A DNA stretch of 64,000 bases from Paenibacillus sp. FSL R5-0345 (GCF_000758585.1 NZ_CP009281.1:4402001-4466000); one strand, 5' to 3'. Shown: positions 36,491 through 46,479, counted from the first letter of the stretch. Notes: generated by a model not told the origin, from the sequence alone. Numbers and translations: made by a program.

Positions 36491-37564
36491 TTGAAATGCA
36501 TTGCTTTTGTATTACCTCAGTTTCATCAGATATCAGAGAACGATTCCTGGTGGGGGGAGGGATTTACAGAATGGACAAATGTCAGGAAGGCTACAGCCCT
36601 TTATCCTGAACATCATCAGCCGAAAAAACCTTTAAATAATAACTACTACGATTTAACGGACCCTAAAGTGAAACAATGGCAGGCTGAGACTGCAAGGGCT
36701 CATGGCATTTACGGTTTTTGTTATTATCACTATTGGTTCAATGGGAGGCGACTACTGGAACAACCGGTTCAGCAGATTCTTACCAGCAAAGAGCCAGACT
36801 TCCCCTTTTGCCTGTCTTGGGCTAACGAACCTTGGACGCGAAGCTGGGATGGTACCGAAGAAGATGTCTTGATGCCACAGGAATATGGAGAAGAACGGGA
36901 TTGGCGGATGCATTTTTATGCTCTGTTGGAGGCGTTCAAAGATGAACGATATATTTGCGTAGATGGCAAACCGGTATTTATTATCTACAGATCCTCCAGC
37001 ATCCCTCGCTGTGATGAAATGCTTCAATGCTGGCGTGATTTAGCTCAGCAAAACGGTCTTAAGGGTCTTCATCTGATCAGGACACTGGGCGGATTCCCTC
37101 TAAAGACAGAGCACGGGTTCGATGCCAGTCTAGAATTTGAACCTCACTACACATTCGCACATGGCGGTGTAAAGCATTTGTGGAGCTCCAAGCAGGTGGA
37201 GGACCAGAAGCATATCGTCATTGATTACGATGAATTATGGGAATCCATGTTAGAGCGGACACCTCATAGAGACGGAGAAATTATATATCCGGGAGCATTT
37301 GTGAACTGGGATAATACACCACGCAAAGGTGCCGCCGGACAAAGTACTTTGGGTGCAAATCCTCACAAATTCGGCCAATACCTGTCACGACAAATTGAGA
37401 GGACCAAAAAGATGTTCAAAAGTGATTTTATTTATATAAACGCCTGGAACGAGTGGGCTGAGGGTGCCTATTTAGAGCCGGATGATCATTACCGGTATCA
37501 ATACTTACAAGCCGTTAAGAATGCTCTTCAATATCATCACAAAGAAGATCCTTCCACGCCGTAG
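36491..37564 (+). CDS. WbsX/GH99-like glycan-associated protein
   Basis: This 357-residue protein starts at TTG (36491) after GGGGGTGA. FVLPQFHQISENDSWWGEGF followed by TEWTNV is the hallmark of the WbsX family, related to GH99. Further matches are YGFCYYHYWFNGRRLLEQP, CLSWANEPWTRSWDG, NWDNTPRKG and NAWNEWAEGAYLEPD. Members are found in O-antigen and cell-surface polysaccharide clusters and are thought to act on or transfer glycans; the exact reaction is not known. It is co-oriented with the CgeB-like gene and ends inside a terminator. Confidence 0.88.
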   Translation: MKCIAFVLPQFHQISENDSWWGEGFTEWTNVRKATALYPEHHQPKKPLNNNYYDLTDPKVKQWQAETARAHGIYGFCYYHYWFNGRRLLEQPVQQILTSKEPDFPFCLSWANEPWTRSWDGTEEDVLMPQEYGEERDWRMHFYALLEAFKDERYICVDGKPVFIIYRSSSIPRCDEMLQCWRDLAQQNGLKGLHLIRTLGGFPLKTEHGFDASLEFEPHYTFAHGGVKHLWSSKQVEDQKHIVIDYDELWESMLERTPHRDGEIIYPGAFVNWDNTPRKGAAGQSTLGANPHKFGQYLSRQIERTKKMFKSDFIYINAWNEWAEGAYLEPDDHYRYQYLQAVKNALQYHHKEDPSTP

Positions 37565-37584
37565 CGTCTGAAGGATCTTCTTCT
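37542..37584. terminator. Terminator between the WbsX-like gene and the MFS gene
   Basis: AAGAAGATCCTTC (37542-37554) pairs with GAAGGATCTTCTT (37570-37582). The stem overlaps the stop codon at 37562-37564. T-rich tails exist on both sides. Confidence 0.75.
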
Positions 37585-37594
37585 TTATTCCTTA

Positions 37595-39055
37595 TTATCT
37601 TTCCGAAGTCTGCATTCTGGCGCTTCTTGCACTTATCATTCTCCACCCCGTTAGCAATGCAGCCACAAAGCATATGGATGCTGAAGTCATGAACACTACA
37701 TGCATGCCACTGATAAACAACTCTGGTCGACCCGGAACTAGACCTGTTACCCGATAACCTGCTTCGCTGCTCATCACATGAAAGAGTATCGTCGTAGCGA
37801 TCGTAATACCGACAACCATACCCACATTACGAACCAACGAATTGACGCTGCCCGCGGAACCAAGCTGAGTTCTAGGCACCTTAGACATAACAAGTGAATT
37901 ATTCGGCGATTGAAATAGACCACTGCCTATTCCTAGCATAGCGATCCACACGCCTACCAGCACAACAGAGCTTCCTTCATGAAGCTCTGCTAATCCAAAC
38001 TGAGCAATAACCATGACCACCAGCCCTGCAAAAGTTAGAAATTCAGAGCCGATTTTATCCGATAAAGCACCGCTTATTGGTGCAACGACTACCATACATA
38101 TCGGTAACAGCATCAACAGGAATCCCGCTTCAAAGGGCGATAGATTCAGCATATTCTGTGCATAAAATGGTGCGATAATGTTAAAGCAAAAGTTCGCTGT
38201 AAATACGAGAAACCCACACAAAATACTTAATGAAAACAATGGATTCTTAAATAATGACAGTTGCAGCAGCGGTTCTTTTCTTCGAAGCTCCGTCCACAAG
38301 AACGCAATAAAGCTGATTACAGCTACGATTAGTGAAGTCACAATTAAACTGTCGCCATAACCGAGCTGCTGTCCCAATAATAATCCCGCAAACAAACTTA
38401 TAATAAAAATTGCGAAGAGCAAACTGCCAGGAACGTCAATTGTAGATTTCGTTCTAGTTAAATCCTTAGGCAGTACCTTCCATCCTAACAGGATAGCAAT
38501 CACTCCAATTGGAATGTTCACCCAAAAGATATACTCCCACCCTAATGTCGAGACCATAATCCCACCTAAACTAGGGCCAGCTATACTTCCCAGTGACACG
38601 AATGTACCTATGAAACCAAGGGCTTTCCCCCGCTCATTAGCAGGAAAAATATCCGTAACTATTCCTTGGCTGTTCGCCATTGTCATCGAAGCTCCGATAG
38701 CCTGAATAACGCGCGAAGCAAGCAAAGCAGGTAAACTTAAACTGAATCCACACAGCATAGAACCAATAACAAAAACAACCGTCCCAACCTTAAAGATTCG
38801 AATCTTCCCAACAATATCTCCAAGCTTCCCGAAGAAAAGAATCGCTGCACAGATCGCCATCAAATAACCTGTGGTTACCCATTCGATTTGTGCCATAGGC
38901 AGCTTCAATTGTTTCGATAATTCAGGTAAAGCGATGTTGACAATACTACCATCAAGCGTGGACATAAAGGTGAAAATATTCAGGACAATTAATATTATCC
39001 AGCGTTTCTTCTGAATTTCCTTGTCTTCCTGATAGGTTGCGCTAATAGAACTCAT
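37595..39055 (-). CDS. MFS drug exporter, DHA2 (EmrB/QacA) family
   Basis: This 486-residue protein has about 14 membrane helices. TLDGSIVNIALPELSK in TM1 and GYLMAICAAILFFGKLGDIVG (motif A region) are typical of DHA2 drug:H+ antiporters. ATG at 39055 is preferred for GAGGTG 6 nt upstream; the frame continues 20 codons further without support and across an operator. The divergent MarR gene and two identical palindromes between them point to repression lifted by a drug or phenolic ligand. Confidence 0.9.
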   Translation of the reverse strand: MSSISATYQEDKEIQKKRWIILIVLNIFTFMSTLDGSIVNIALPELSKQLKLPMAQIEWVTTGYLMAICAAILFFGKLGDIVGKIRIFKVGTVVFVIGSMLCGFSLSLPALLASRVIQAIGASMTMANSQGIVTDIFPANERGKALGFIGTFVSLGSIAGPSLGGIMVSTLGWEYIFWVNIPIGVIAILLGWKVLPKDLTRTKSTIDVPGSLLFAIFIISLFAGLLLGQQLGYGDSLIVTSLIVAVISFIAFLWTELRRKEPLLQLSLFKNPLFSLSILCGFLVFTANFCFNIIAPFYAQNMLNLSPFEAGFLLMLLPICMVVVAPISGALSDKIGSEFLTFAGLVVMVIAQFGLAELHEGSSVVLVGVWIAMLGIGSGLFQSPNNSLVMSKVPRTQLGSAGSVNSLVRNVGMVVGITIATTILFHVMSSEAGYRVTGLVPGRPELFISGMHVVFMTSASICFVAALLTGWRMISARSARMQTSER

Positions 39056-39090
39056 AACTAACACCTCATTGAATGTATAATCAACGTTTA

Positions 39091-39149
39091 GTTGCGCACG
39101 CAACAAAACTTGCATACCCAGTGTACATCAAATTAGTTGCGCACGCAAC
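39091..39149. promoter_or_regulatory. Two identical MarR-type operators GTTGCGCACGCAAC
   Basis: The palindrome GTTGCG-CA-CGCAAC occurs at 39091-39104 and 39136-39149, 45 bp apart, in the 161-nt region between the divergent exporter and MarR genes. Dyad symmetry and position fit autoregulation plus control of the exporter. Confidence 0.7.
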
Positions 39150-39216
39150 GACTTTATTGTACACTTTGTCTCAGAGTAGTAAATACGCGAACTAAACCCA
39201 AAGAGGTGTCTATATC

Positions 39217-39636
39217 TTGGAAAAAGAGCCTATAGGTAAATTAATTTCCTATTTTCATCGTCAAAATCAAAAGCAATTGGTAAAAAAATTCATGCCCTAT
39301 GGAATAGGTAGCGGCGGGCAACACAGCTTTCTCAAATTGATTCTTGCCAAACCAGGGATTACACAAGATCAATTAACTTCTGAATTGAAATTCGATAAAG
39401 CAACCACCGCTCGTTCCGTAAAGCAATTAGAGAATTCGGGATACATTGAACGTAAACCAGATCCTAATGATCGACGCTCTCACCTATTATATCCAACTCC
39501 TAAGGCAATTAATTTCTCACCTATCCTTCAGTCTATTTTAGATGATTACAATAAAAGTCTCGTTGGCAAATTAACAAATGAGGAAGTAGAACAGCTTCGT
39601 TACTTACTTCAAAAGATCAGCACTGACGAAGAGTAG
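39217..39636 (+). CDS. MarR-family transcription regulator
   Basis: This 139-residue protein starts at TTG (39217), 9 nt after AAAGAGGTG. The winged helix is visible as ITQDQLTSELKFDKATTARSV and then LENSGYIERKPDPNDRRSH, the classic MarR recognition helix and DxRxxxL wing. Helices at both ends give the dimer interface. It faces the DHA2 exporter across the two palindromes and is its likely repressor. Confidence 0.92.
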   Translation: MEKEPIGKLISYFHRQNQKQLVKKFMPYGIGSGGQHSFLKLILAKPGITQDQLTSELKFDKATTARSVKQLENSGYIERKPDPNDRRSHLLYPTPKAINFSPILQSILDDYNKSLVGKLTNEEVEQLRYLLQKISTDEE

Positions 39637-39642
39637 GAACAA

Positions 39643-39697
39643 AAAAAGCAGCTGTCACAAAAGTAGTGAATGCTACTAATGGGATAGCTGCTTCTTT
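39643..39697. terminator. Bidirectional terminator between marR and the binding-protein gene
   Basis: AAGCAGCTGTC (39647-39657, with preceding A-run) pairs with GATAGCTGCTT (39683-39693, then a T-rich tail), one mismatch. Confidence 0.75.
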
Positions 39698-39705
39698 TTC
39701 CGTAC

Positions 39706-41376
39706 TCACTTCACCTTTACAGTCTCAGCAACTTCTTTCGTAATCTCTTCCCCACCGAGGCTCTTCCATTTCTCTACAAAAACATCAAAGTCACTAAGGG
39801 GTGAATCGCCCACAATGATATTCAAAAATGTCTCACTTTCTAGATTTTGAAGTTCCGCCCATTTGCTTTTCATTAGTTGTGTGTTTCCATAAAAGACCCC
39901 TCGCACTCCCTCAATAGCAGTTGAGGTTAAGACGGCAACTCCGTATTTATACGCGTTCGCTGCTTTCCAGCCTTCTAGATCTTTTTTAGGTTGTTCAGTG
40001 TCCTCCACCCATTGATCATAGATGAGTCGGGTATCTGGATTTAATGTATCCGGGTCTATTTTTCCATGTAGAGCTTGCTGAATATCTGCATAATGTTTTT
40101 CTATCGCATCCGAATAATCAATTAGAAGGTCAAACGGATAATAAGCACGCAGCTGAATTCCTGTTTGTGCAGAGAAATCATCCAGCTTCTTAACTTCTTC
40201 TGTATTTGGGTCTTGCCTTCTCTCAAGTCTTGTAAACACATTCAACTGCTTCATAATGGCTTCTGGGTGTTCAAATCCTTTACGTACAACTAGATAACGA
40301 TCCGTAACTGGAGCCAAGTGAGCAACAAACTTGCCGGAATCATCTAGTGGAGCTGCATACGCTCTCCATTCTGCCTTCGTGTCCAAAGCTACAGCCTCTG
40401 ACAATGGATAATAAGGCATCCACCATGGGCCAAAAAACATGCCTGATTTCCCAGTGATTATAGGCTCCTGAGTTTCTTTATACAGAGCAAAATCCGGGTC
40501 TAGCAACCCACGTTTATACCAATCCGCCAGTTTAGCAAGTGCTTGTTTGGTCTCTGGTGTAATAGAGCCGTACACAATTTTACCGTTGCTATCCTTGATC
40601 CAATTCGTCGGGTAAGCATGAAATGCACTAAAAACAGCATCCAGACCATTAACTAATGGCTTAGTTCCATATACGATATTTTTGTAGCCGCTTAATCCTA
40701 CAGTATCTCTTTTCCCGTTCCCGTCAGGATCTTTTTCAATAAAAGCCTGAGCAATTTTCTCGATGTCTTCAAAGGTCTGAGGGGGTTGCAGCTCCAGCTT
40801 CTCCAGCCAATCCTGACGTACCCAGAGCAGAACAGGAGAATCCGCATCAATCGCTACATTCGGTAATCCGTATAATTTACCATCACGTGAAGCATCTTCT
40901 AATGCTTCTCCCTTCGTAGAATTGTACATATCTTTAATTAACTCAGAGCCGTATACTTTGTAGGTCTCTGTAAGGTCCTCTATCATGTCATTATCAATGA
41001 GCTTCTTCAATTGATCTCGATCTACAACCATCGCATCTGGCAAATCATTGCTATCGATCGCAAGCTGTGCTTTTTGATTAAAAGCATCTTCACCCTTTGC
41101 CTCCCAAGAGTGAACTACCTTGATATTGGTAATGCTCTCCAAATAACGGGTGATTGGATTGTTATCATTGCTGTCACCTGTATTTAACCTGGAATCAGGA
41201 ACCTTAAATCCTACCCGGATCACGATCGGATCTTCATATTTGCTATATGCGATAGAAGTATCTTCGACCTCTCCCTGAGGACTTCTGCCAGAATCCACTG
41301 GTATGCTCTGGTCACGGCAGGATGTCAGTCCGATGATCACTATAAGAAGGAGGATGGATCTCCAAAATCTCATCAT
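39706..41376 (-). CDS. Extracellular solute-binding lipoprotein (LplA-like)
   Basis: This 556-residue protein has a lipoprotein signal with lipobox LTSC (Cys20). The mature protein has the type-1 family features of large Paenibacillus binding proteins: VIRVGFKVPDSR, ITRYLESITNIKVVHSW, a segment near 170 with LPNVAIDADSPVLLWVRQDW, and IEKDPDGNGKRDTVGLSGY, a calcium-binding-like loop common in this family. It overlaps the YesN gene by four bases (ATGA), so it belongs to the transporter-regulator operon. It may be a second binding protein for the CUT1 permeases or a sensor accessory to the kinase. Confidence 0.88.
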   Translation of the reverse strand: MMRFWRSILLLIVIIGLTSCRDQSIPVDSGRSPQGEVEDTSIAYSKYEDPIVIRVGFKVPDSRLNTGDSNDNNPITRYLESITNIKVVHSWEAKGEDAFNQKAQLAIDSNDLPDAMVVDRDQLKKLIDNDMIEDLTETYKVYGSELIKDMYNSTKGEALEDASRDGKLYGLPNVAIDADSPVLLWVRQDWLEKLELQPPQTFEDIEKIAQAFIEKDPDGNGKRDTVGLSGYKNIVYGTKPLVNGLDAVFSAFHAYPTNWIKDSNGKIVYGSITPETKQALAKLADWYKRGLLDPDFALYKETQEPIITGKSGMFFGPWWMPYYPLSEAVALDTKAEWRAYAAPLDDSGKFVAHLAPVTDRYLVVRKGFEHPEAIMKQLNVFTRLERRQDPNTEEVKKLDDFSAQTGIQLRAYYPFDLLIDYSDAIEKHYADIQQALHGKIDPDTLNPDTRLIYDQWVEDTEQPKKDLEGWKAANAYKYGVAVLTSTAIEGVRGVFYGNTQLMKSKWAELQNLESETFLNIIVGDSPLSDFDVFVEKWKSLGGEEITKEVAETVKVK

Positions 41377-42776
41377 TGGCCTTTCCCCTCCGCACGATAT
41401 TCGCTCGGTAGTTTACCAATGCGTTCCCTGAACAGCCTACTGAAATAACGGTCATCTTCAAAGCCAGACCTTGAAGCAACCTCACAGACGGGTAGCGAGG
41501 TCTCCAGCAGCAATGATTTAGCCAACTCAAGCCGCATTCCCCGTAAACATTCACCAAATGTCTCTCCGGCAAAACGAGCGAAACATTGACTGAAATAACC
41601 ACGACTCATATTAATTTCAGCCGCTACATCGCTCTGATTGATTTTGTCACCTGCATGGCTCTGCATATAACGAACTGCGCGAATTAGGCAGGACATCACC
41701 TCTTTAGTCAATCCTAGCTCGAGCATTCTCCGTCCCACATGATCAGAGAATCTGCGCAGCCAGGTCTTCCAATGGCACCAGTTCAAGTTAAGTGAAATGT
41801 CCCGTTCCAATTGAACAGCATCTTCAGGCTTCAAGAGTAAAGCACTCCATCTTTGCAATAGAGAATGTGCGAACGTTAGATATCTATCAGATCGCGGCTT
41901 CTGCAAGCGTATGTTCGATACAAAATGGTCCCATTCGTTTCCATCAATCGTCCACTTGAGATTTTGAGCTTGCTCGAATAGATCCGCTTCATCATGTATT
42001 AAATTGGTGCCCGATATTTCCTTCTTTAGTTCCTCATAATTCAGAGAGGTCAGTTCCTCAGCTCCAGAATGATAAAATAGCATATGCCGTAGCTTCGTTG
42101 TGAGTTGCTCCTCCAATTCCTGTAACGACTGATCTCTTATCCCACTGATAAGCGCGATCTGCCATCTCCCAGAAAGCTGGCTTTTAAGCTCCCGCCTACC
42201 TTCTTCTTCTGAGAAACGTTGAAGCAGAGGTGACATCCACATCTCATGAAAGGTGATCAACGGATTATTCTTCACAAAGGATAGGTGAAATAACTCTTCT
42301 TCATTACAGTGATTGTTTAATGGTAAATAGAGCAGCGCCTTGTCAGCGGCCATCCGTTTACCTTCACCATGAACCAAGGCATCCCGTGTGTTGTCCTCCC
42401 ATTTGATCCGATCAACGAGCCGACGTATAGTCTCATCCGCATTTTCCATCTCTAACAGAGTTTTGACAATATAATCAACAGCTCCTAAACGCATGGCCTC
42501 CTGCACATAGTCAAACTCATGATGGCAAGTAAGCACAACACAGCGAATGCCTGCGAAACGCTGCCTTACTAGTTTAATTAGCTCGAATCCAGAAATACCA
42601 GGCATAGTCAAATCTACAAATAGCAGATCCACATCCTGCTGTTGAAGTAGCTCCAGGGCAGATTTGCCATCTCCCGCCTCACCGATAATAACAACCCCTA
42701 AGGACGACCAATCGATTAGAGATATGAAGCCTTTCCGCACAAGTCTCTCGTCATCAACCACTACAGCCTTAATCAT
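41373..42776 (-). CDS. YesN-type response regulator (REC-AraC)
   Basis: This 467-residue protein has an N-terminal receiver (VDDERLVRKGFISLIDW, phospho-acceptor D55 in LLFVDLTMPG), a middle region without clear homology, and a C-terminal AraC domain (about 365-467) with INQSDVAAEINMSRGYFSQCF and the second helix-turn-helix VCEVASRSGFEDDRYFSRLF. Together with the YesM kinase it typically activates carbohydrate uptake genes. It overlaps the kinase gene by 8 nt and the binding-protein gene by 4 nt. Confidence 0.93.
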   Translation of the reverse strand: MIKAVVVDDERLVRKGFISLIDWSSLGVVIIGEAGDGKSALELLQQQDVDLLFVDLTMPGISGFELIKLVRQRFAGIRCVVLTCHHEFDYVQEAMRLGAVDYIVKTLLEMENADETIRRLVDRIKWEDNTRDALVHGEGKRMAADKALLYLPLNNHCNEEELFHLSFVKNNPLITFHEMWMSPLLQRFSEEEGRRELKSQLSGRWQIALISGIRDQSLQELEEQLTTKLRHMLFYHSGAEELTSLNYEELKKEISGTNLIHDEADLFEQAQNLKWTIDGNEWDHFVSNIRLQKPRSDRYLTFAHSLLQRWSALLLKPEDAVQLERDISLNLNWCHWKTWLRRFSDHVGRRMLELGLTKEVMSCLIRAVRYMQSHAGDKINQSDVAAEINMSRGYFSQCFARFAGETFGECLRGMRLELAKSLLLETSLPVCEVASRSGFEDDRYFSRLFRERIGKLPSEYRAEGKGQ

Positions 42777-44514
42777 CGAAGTCCTCCTTACCTTTCCTCG
42801 GAATCACGATAGATACAACCGTACCTTCCCCTAGCTTGCTGTACATCTCTAGCTTCATCTGCTCTCCATAGTAGGTTCTAAGCATCCGGTTCACGTACGA
42901 GAATCCGATTCCGAGTCCCCGTTTCTTGGCTCCGTCCTCTGACAGCAGCTGGTCTAACGTATCCGCATCCATACCAGCCCCGTTGTCTCTTACACATAGC
43001 TTAACTTCTCCTTCGCCATGCTCTGTAATTAAGACATCTACCCTGCCATTATCGCTTAGTCCATGATAAATCGAGTTCTCTACGAGAGGTTGAAGTAAGA
43101 ATCTGGGGACTGCCACAGACAATACATCCTTATCTGCCTCCACGTTAAATTCGAATTCATAGTCATAACGGATGCGCTGCAGCTCCATATAATTTCGGAT
43201 CGCTTCAATTTCCTCTCCAAGGGTAACAATAATGCTTTGCTTGCCTAGATTATAATGCAGCACCTTTACAAGGAGAGTAACCAGCTTGTCGATCTCCTTT
43301 TGACCGTTGAGTCTTGCCATCCACTGCACCGTATTCAATGTGTTGTGCAAAAAGTGCGGATTGATCTGGCTGAGCAGCTTTTCAATCTCGAATTGGCTTT
43401 TCTGCTTCTCATTATGGGCTACCGCAACAATCAGCTCATTCACCTGTTTCTTCATCTGCTGGAAGTTACTAAGTACGAAATCAAACTCTTCCACGTTTGT
43501 GTAGGCAACCGGAGAGGTAACATTTTCTGCCATTCGATTAATTTCAAGGTTAACCTTGCGCAATGGGCCATAAATCTTTTTCCAAATCATCCAAGCCAGA
43601 ACTCCGGCAAAGAGTAGCGTCGAGAACGCGAGCAGGATCATTTTATAGAACCAGGAATAAATTTCACTGTTGAATTCAGACTTTTTAACTACGGCAATAA
43701 GCTTCCAGCCCTGCGGACTAGCATATCGAAACAGATGATATCCGGTAAGCGTCTCATGTGAGAGATTGGAGTTGCTTCCTGCAGCTTTGATAATTCCTTG
43801 AGGCAATTTTCCGTCAATTTCATAGGTGTTAGTGCCCTGTTGATTCACAAGGATATGATTTACCTTCATCCCGTAAGATTCCTGATTAAATATTTTGCGA
43901 AGCAGACTGTAATTCGTCTCTAAATAAATATATAACTTATGTTCACCTGGTACGCGTACAATGCGCTGCTCCGAGAATACGAGATTATCTCCGACGGCAT
44001 ACATCGTAGAATGCGGCCCATAGTAATCAGCCCCGTTATACCGCATAAAAGAAGGTAAAGTACTGATATCGAAATTTCTGCGCGCACTCATATTGGTGAA
44101 CAGAACCGGATCATCACTGCTAGGCATAATGTAAGCTGTAAGTCCAATATAGGGATTCGTAAAATTGACGAGGTTGATTTTCTGATTGATGGAGTTCATC
44201 ATTTGCGATTTGCGATAAATTTGCTTTTCTTGAATAAAAGAGGACATTTCCTCTACAATCTGACCATCCAGCGCAAACTGTTTAGAAGCAAAATCCATAT
44301 TGTCGATGGCATTCTCCAAACTTGAGGCTTCCTGTTTCAGGCTTGCACTTATACCATTGCCAATTTTCCCTGAAAGGATAGAGTAAATAGAGGTGTAGGT
44401 TACGAATCCTACTAAGAGAAGCGGAAGTAGCGTTCCGATAACTAGATAGATGAATAGAGTATTACGTAAGGATTTGACAGCTGGGGTATGATTACGCTGG
44501 AGAACTCTTACCAT
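42769..44514 (-). CDS. YesM-type sensor histidine kinase
   Basis: This 581-residue protein has TM1 at about 20-40, a Cache-type extracellular domain to about 275, TM2 at about 280-302, HAMP, a His_kinase domain with QINPHFLHNTLNTVQWM (phospho-acceptor His) and a HATPase domain with LQPLVENSIYHGL and NGAGM. This family partners YesN regulators and senses extracellular sugars, often with a binding protein. It lies 130 nt downstream of the first binding-protein gene; that gap may hold a weak internal promoter. Confidence 0.93.
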   Translation of the reverse strand: MVRVLQRNHTPAVKSLRNTLFIYLVIGTLLPLLLVGFVTYTSIYSILSGKIGNGISASLKQEASSLENAIDNMDFASKQFALDGQIVEEMSSFIQEKQIYRKSQMMNSINQKINLVNFTNPYIGLTAYIMPSSDDPVLFTNMSARRNFDISTLPSFMRYNGADYYGPHSTMYAVGDNLVFSEQRIVRVPGEHKLYIYLETNYSLLRKIFNQESYGMKVNHILVNQQGTNTYEIDGKLPQGIIKAAGSNSNLSHETLTGYHLFRYASPQGWKLIAVVKKSEFNSEIYSWFYKMILLAFSTLLFAGVLAWMIWKKIYGPLRKVNLEINRMAENVTSPVAYTNVEEFDFVLSNFQQMKKQVNELIVAVAHNEKQKSQFEIEKLLSQINPHFLHNTLNTVQWMARLNGQKEIDKLVTLLVKVLHYNLGKQSIIVTLGEEIEAIRNYMELQRIRYDYEFEFNVEADKDVLSVAVPRFLLQPLVENSIYHGLSDNGRVDVLITEHGEGEVKLCVRDNGAGMDADTLDQLLSEDGAKKRGLGIGFSYVNRMLRTYYGEQMKLEMYSKLGEGTVVSIVIPRKGKEDFDD

Positions 44515-44643
44515 CCGAATGATCCTCTTCTTTCTTCCTGTAAGCGTTTTATATATTAATATGAGAATACCACATTTATCCTTAATTGAATAGAATAGGG
44601 CAGAACAGCCTCCACGCCGCCCCGCCCTATTTATAATCGAACC

Positions 44644-46479
44644 TTATTTCACACTTTTGCGAGCCTCGAATAGTTCCTCAGCTTTTTTAATAGAGAAATC
44701 CATCACCTCGGAATAGCCAAGACCATTCACCTTATCATGCATCTCTTTATTCAATTTGTCATATTCAGCTTGATCTTTAGCAAAAACCATTTTCCAAGAA
44801 ATTTGTTGAATGACCGTACCGATTTGTTTGTTCTTTTGCTCCAGTGTTTTATCCATCATCAATGGCTCTTTGCCAGTGAAGCCTTGTGGAGCTACAGCCA
44901 GCAGATTATTTTTCTCAAAATACTCCTTAGGTGTCAGAACGCCCATCTTCGCTCTCCAATCACTATCAAGCTTAGACGGATTACGTTGCAGGGTTGTCGT
45001 CCATAGATTGTGATCATATGGCTCTTTGTTCTCTGGATTCACCATCGCTGGTACTACAAAAGAGAAGTTCATTTGATTGGAGCCGTAGTAGTAGTCACCG
45101 CCGCCATATTCTGCAGGTACTTGCGTATTCTGCTGATCCGCGTAAGCCTTCCAACCAAAATCAGTCACGACAGGTTTACCGCTTCCATCTATATCCCAAG
45201 TCAGCCCCTTAGGTCCGTTTGGTACAGCAGTCCCGCTTCCTGCAGAGATCATTGCACCTTCCGGGGTGTACATCCAGTTAATGAATTCCATAATTCTTGC
45301 TGGTTCCTTAGCTTTTGCGCCGATTGCTATAATACCGTTACCACCGTAAACATTGAAGCCTGTAGAGTACATCAGCTCATCCTTAAATGGAACTAATGCA
45401 AAACCTTTACCTTCAGCTGTTCTTTCCGGTGTATTGTAGTTAGCGGCTCCAAGCCATGGGAACCAGGAGAACAACAGACGGCCATCTTTGTATTTCGCTA
45501 CAACATCGTCGAATTTTTGAGTCATAGAATCTGGATCCACCAGACCCATTTGGTTAGCTTCAAAATACAGCTTGAGCGATTTCATATACCAGCTATCTTC
45601 GGATAAGAAGTCATAATACTTTTCTTCGTCTGCTTTAACATACACAGCAGTGTCAGGAATTTCATCATAGCCCATCATGTTTGCAAACTGTTTAGCCAGT
45701 GTCATTTTATAGTTGCCATCCCAGTCAGACCACATCGAGAAGGCATAGGTTTTCTTACCTTGCTCATTCTTTGGCTCAAGCTCTTGCATTTTTTTCAGGA
45801 CTGGAAGATAATCTTCAATCTTTGAAATTTCAGGTGCTCCGATTTGTTGATAAAGATCCCAGCGTAGGTCTGGACCCCAAGTCATATCTTTTCCTTCAGA
45901 AGGTCCGGATGGGTTAGAAGCTACGTTGTTTCCCATGCCAAAGACTGATGATCCACCGCCAAAAGCTACCTTTGCTTTCTCAATAGCTTTTGGGAAAGTG
46001 CTAGAAATATCTTTTCCGTATTTGTCCAGAAGTCCGTCTTGTGTCCAGTCTAAGAGCAGCTTTCCTTTGATCGCATTTGGATAATGGTTCTTGTCATCAC
46101 CGAAAATGATGATATCTCCAAGATCACCAGATGCCATCATTGCAGAAATTTTGGTATCTCCACCTGTAAGATTTGAAGCTACAATGTCCATCTCAATGTT
46201 GAACTTATCTTTGATGATTTTGGCGAACCATCCAGTTTGTGGCCCCGCATAGTTAGCCGTTGTAGAGAATACGGTCAGCTTCAGCGGCTTGGAATGATCA
46301 AGTGCTCCGTCATCTGGTGCTGCTGTTTCTTCCGCCGGCGCATTTGTGGCAGCGGACGTGGGCTTCTCTGTACTAGTGTTTTTGCCCGAGTTAGCCGTAT
46401 TATTCCCCCCGCCACATGCTGCCAGAACGAAGACCAGGATTACGGATAGCATGACAAGCGATGCTCTTCTTAGTCTCAT
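44644..46479 (-). CDS. Extracellular solute-binding lipoprotein of a CUT1 ABC importer
   Basis: The start at 46479 follows GGGAGGG at 9 nt; the longer frame from 46509 is unsupported. The 611-residue product has a signal with lipobox LAAC (Cys22) and a low-complexity Ser/Thr/Ala/Pro/Glu linker (about 27-60) before the binding domain. Segments such as KLTVFSTTANYAGPQTGWF, INWMYTPEGAMISAGSG and GLTWDIDGSGKPVVTDFGW are typical of LplA-like oligosaccharide-binding proteins. It directly follows both permease genes and is the main binding protein. The sugar is not determinable. Confidence 0.92.
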   Translation of the reverse strand: MRLRRASLVMLSVILVFVLAACGGGNNTANSGKNTSTEKPTSAATNAPAEETAAPDDGALDHSKPLKLTVFSTTANYAGPQTGWFAKIIKDKFNIEMDIVASNLTGGDTKISAMMASGDLGDIIIFGDDKNHYPNAIKGKLLLDWTQDGLLDKYGKDISSTFPKAIEKAKVAFGGGSSVFGMGNNVASNPSGPSEGKDMTWGPDLRWDLYQQIGAPEISKIEDYLPVLKKMQELEPKNEQGKKTYAFSMWSDWDGNYKMTLAKQFANMMGYDEIPDTAVYVKADEEKYYDFLSEDSWYMKSLKLYFEANQMGLVDPDSMTQKFDDVVAKYKDGRLLFSWFPWLGAANYNTPERTAEGKGFALVPFKDELMYSTGFNVYGGNGIIAIGAKAKEPARIMEFINWMYTPEGAMISAGSGTAVPNGPKGLTWDIDGSGKPVVTDFGWKAYADQQNTQVPAEYGGGDYYYGSNQMNFSFVVPAMVNPENKEPYDHNLWTTTLQRNPSKLDSDWRAKMGVLTPKEYFEKNNLLAVAPQGFTGKEPLMMDKTLEQKNKQIGTVIQQISWKMVFAKDQAEYDKLNKEMHDKVNGLGYSEVMDFSIKKAEELFEARKSVK

